The notes beneath the pieces were generated by a model. It ran no database searches and was not told where the DNA came from. It saw nothing but the letters and a program-made list of their open reading frames with translations. A stretch of DNA of 6,650 nucleotides, from positions 1 to 6,650 of the forward strand of contig CAZOSF010000096.1 in the NCBI GenBank assembly GCA_964582415.1, written 5' to 3'. This document shows positions 6,390 to 6,650 of the stretch, piece by piece (position 1 is the first letter of the stretch; every line of letters starts with the position of its first letter). The translations under genes and the position numbers were made by a program. This stretch comes from CAZOSF01 sp964582415. Its GTDB lineage: Bacteria > Bacteroidota > Bacteroidia > Flavobacteriales > Flavobacteriaceae.

Positions 6390-6420
6390 AAATCCGCACC
6401 GGAAAGGTGCGGATTTTTTT
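6390..6420 (+). terminator. Rho-independent terminator after tRNA-Ala
   Basis: A perfect 11-bp stem (AAATCCGCACC / GGTGCGGATTT) with a GGAAA loop is followed by a T run to 6420. It starts 12 nt past the tRNA and ends the tRNA transcript, and any read-through from the stress protein gene. Confidence 0.92.
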
Positions 6421-6469
6421 ATTGCCAAGCATGGGAAGCTTGCTTCCAAATGCGAAGGCAATAAAAAAA
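6414..6469. repeat. Nested hairpin/inverted repeat sharing the terminator T run
   Basis: The outer arms TTTTTTTATTGCC (6414-6426) and GGCAATAAAAAAA (6457-6469) are perfect 13-bp inverted repeats. Inside, GCAT/ATGC (6429-6432, 6450-6453) and GGAAGC/GCTTCC (6434-6439, 6442-6447) continue the stem with small bulges. The left arm overlaps the T tract of the tRNA terminator. The function is unknown; it may be a structured repeat unit. Confidence 0.7.
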
Positions 6470-6497
6470 GCAGGCCCGAAGGGCGTGGGATTTTCTA
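6430..6497. repeat. 68-bp direct repeat, copy 1
   Basis: Matches 6546-6613 at 65 of 68 positions (differences at 6478, 6488 and 6494). It contains the GGAAGC/GCTTCC hairpin, an A7 tract and a second hairpin, GCCC-GAA-GGGC (6474-6484). No protein-coding sense is evident. The offset between copies is 116 bp. Confidence 0.93.
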
Positions 6498-6545
6498 TTT
6501 GCGGGAGTGGTAGAATGTTGGGCCGGACGGAGTCAATCCCATCTT

Positions 6546-6613
6546 CATGGGAAGCTTGCTTCCAAATGCGAAGGCAATAAAAAAAGCAGGCCCTAAGGGC
6601 GTGTGATTTCCTA
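6546..6613. repeat. 68-bp direct repeat, copy 2
   Basis: The second copy of 6430-6497. It keeps both inner hairpins (loop TAA instead of GAA in the second) and the A7 tract, but lacks the left ATTGCC arm of copy 1. In its place CCCAT-CTTC-ATGGG (6538-6551) can form an alternative small hairpin. Confidence 0.93.
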
Positions 6614-6650
6614 CCTGTCTGCCGCAAGGAGGTTTGGAGTTTTTCGAAAA

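Larger units (their letters stand above)
6421..6650. other. Gene-free repeat-rich region downstream of the tRNA
   Basis: No credible coding region on either strand. It holds the two 68-bp repeats, a 48-bp spacer (6498-6545) whose end resembles the tRNA-Ala 3' part, and an unassigned tail (6614-6650). The antisense frame here is a false ORF across the repeats and tRNA. Confidence 0.8.

Noticed and set aside
6316..6627. 103-residue minus-strand ORF ending in '...WDSNPRPLDCQSSALAS'
   Set aside because: It runs antisense through the tRNA, the terminator and both repeats. The 'WDSNPRPLDCQSSALA' peptide is the antisense translation of the tRNA and is a known false-annotation type. Internal similarity in the peptide comes from the DNA repeats.
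6421..6650. CRISPR array or phage attachment region
   Set aside because: Only two repeat copies of 68 bp with one 48-bp spacer and no cas genes; no integrase or phage gene is in the window. The short tRNA-like match is noted separately as unproven.

Overview
The window reads as a stretch of a Bacteroidota chromosome, most likely a marine Flavobacteriaceae member. The evidence is the C-terminal type B sorting domain of a type IX secretion (T9SS) cargo protein, Flavobacterium-like protein sequences throughout, and TAnnTTTG promoter boxes (the Bacteroidota -7 consensus) before most transcription units instead of E. coli-type promoters. The genus cannot be fixed from the sequence alone.

Layout: (1) 1-725, minus strand: queD (queuosine precursor synthesis) followed by lpxH (lipid A synthesis), which runs off the left edge. 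(2) 814-1449, plus: a 2-oxoglutarate/Fe(II) oxygenase, divergent from queD. (3) 1424-2943, minus: a MATE efflux transporter whose 3' end overlaps the oxygenase by 26 bp. (4) 3056-4935, plus: a T9SS-exported, probably surface-attached or secreted protein with three 99-residue-period Ig/Fn3-like repeats. (5) 4936-5436, minus: a GNAT acetyltransferase whose stop codon abuts that of the T9SS gene. (6) 5481-6269, plus: a two-domain universal stress protein. (7) 6305-6378: tRNA-Ala(GGC) followed by a strong terminator. (8) 6421-6650: no gene, but two near-identical 68-bp direct repeats with hairpins.

Two runs of exactly 100 N (2729-2828 and 4657-4756) are assembly artefacts. Each is flanked by the same 55 bp on both sides, so the neighbouring contigs overlap. 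Removing the N run and one 55-bp copy (155 bp in all) restores one uninterrupted reading frame in each case: a 454-residue MATE protein and a 574-residue T9SS protein. Without this correction both genes look frameshifted or split.

The genes do not form one pathway. They are mostly single-gene units in alternating orientation, with tight convergent 3' ends and short divergent promoter regions (88, 112 and 44 bp). I found no CRISPR array, phage, transposase, defence system or new multi-gene system. The most unusual unexplained sequence is the repeat cluster behind the tRNA, which includes a short piece resembling the tRNA 3' end.
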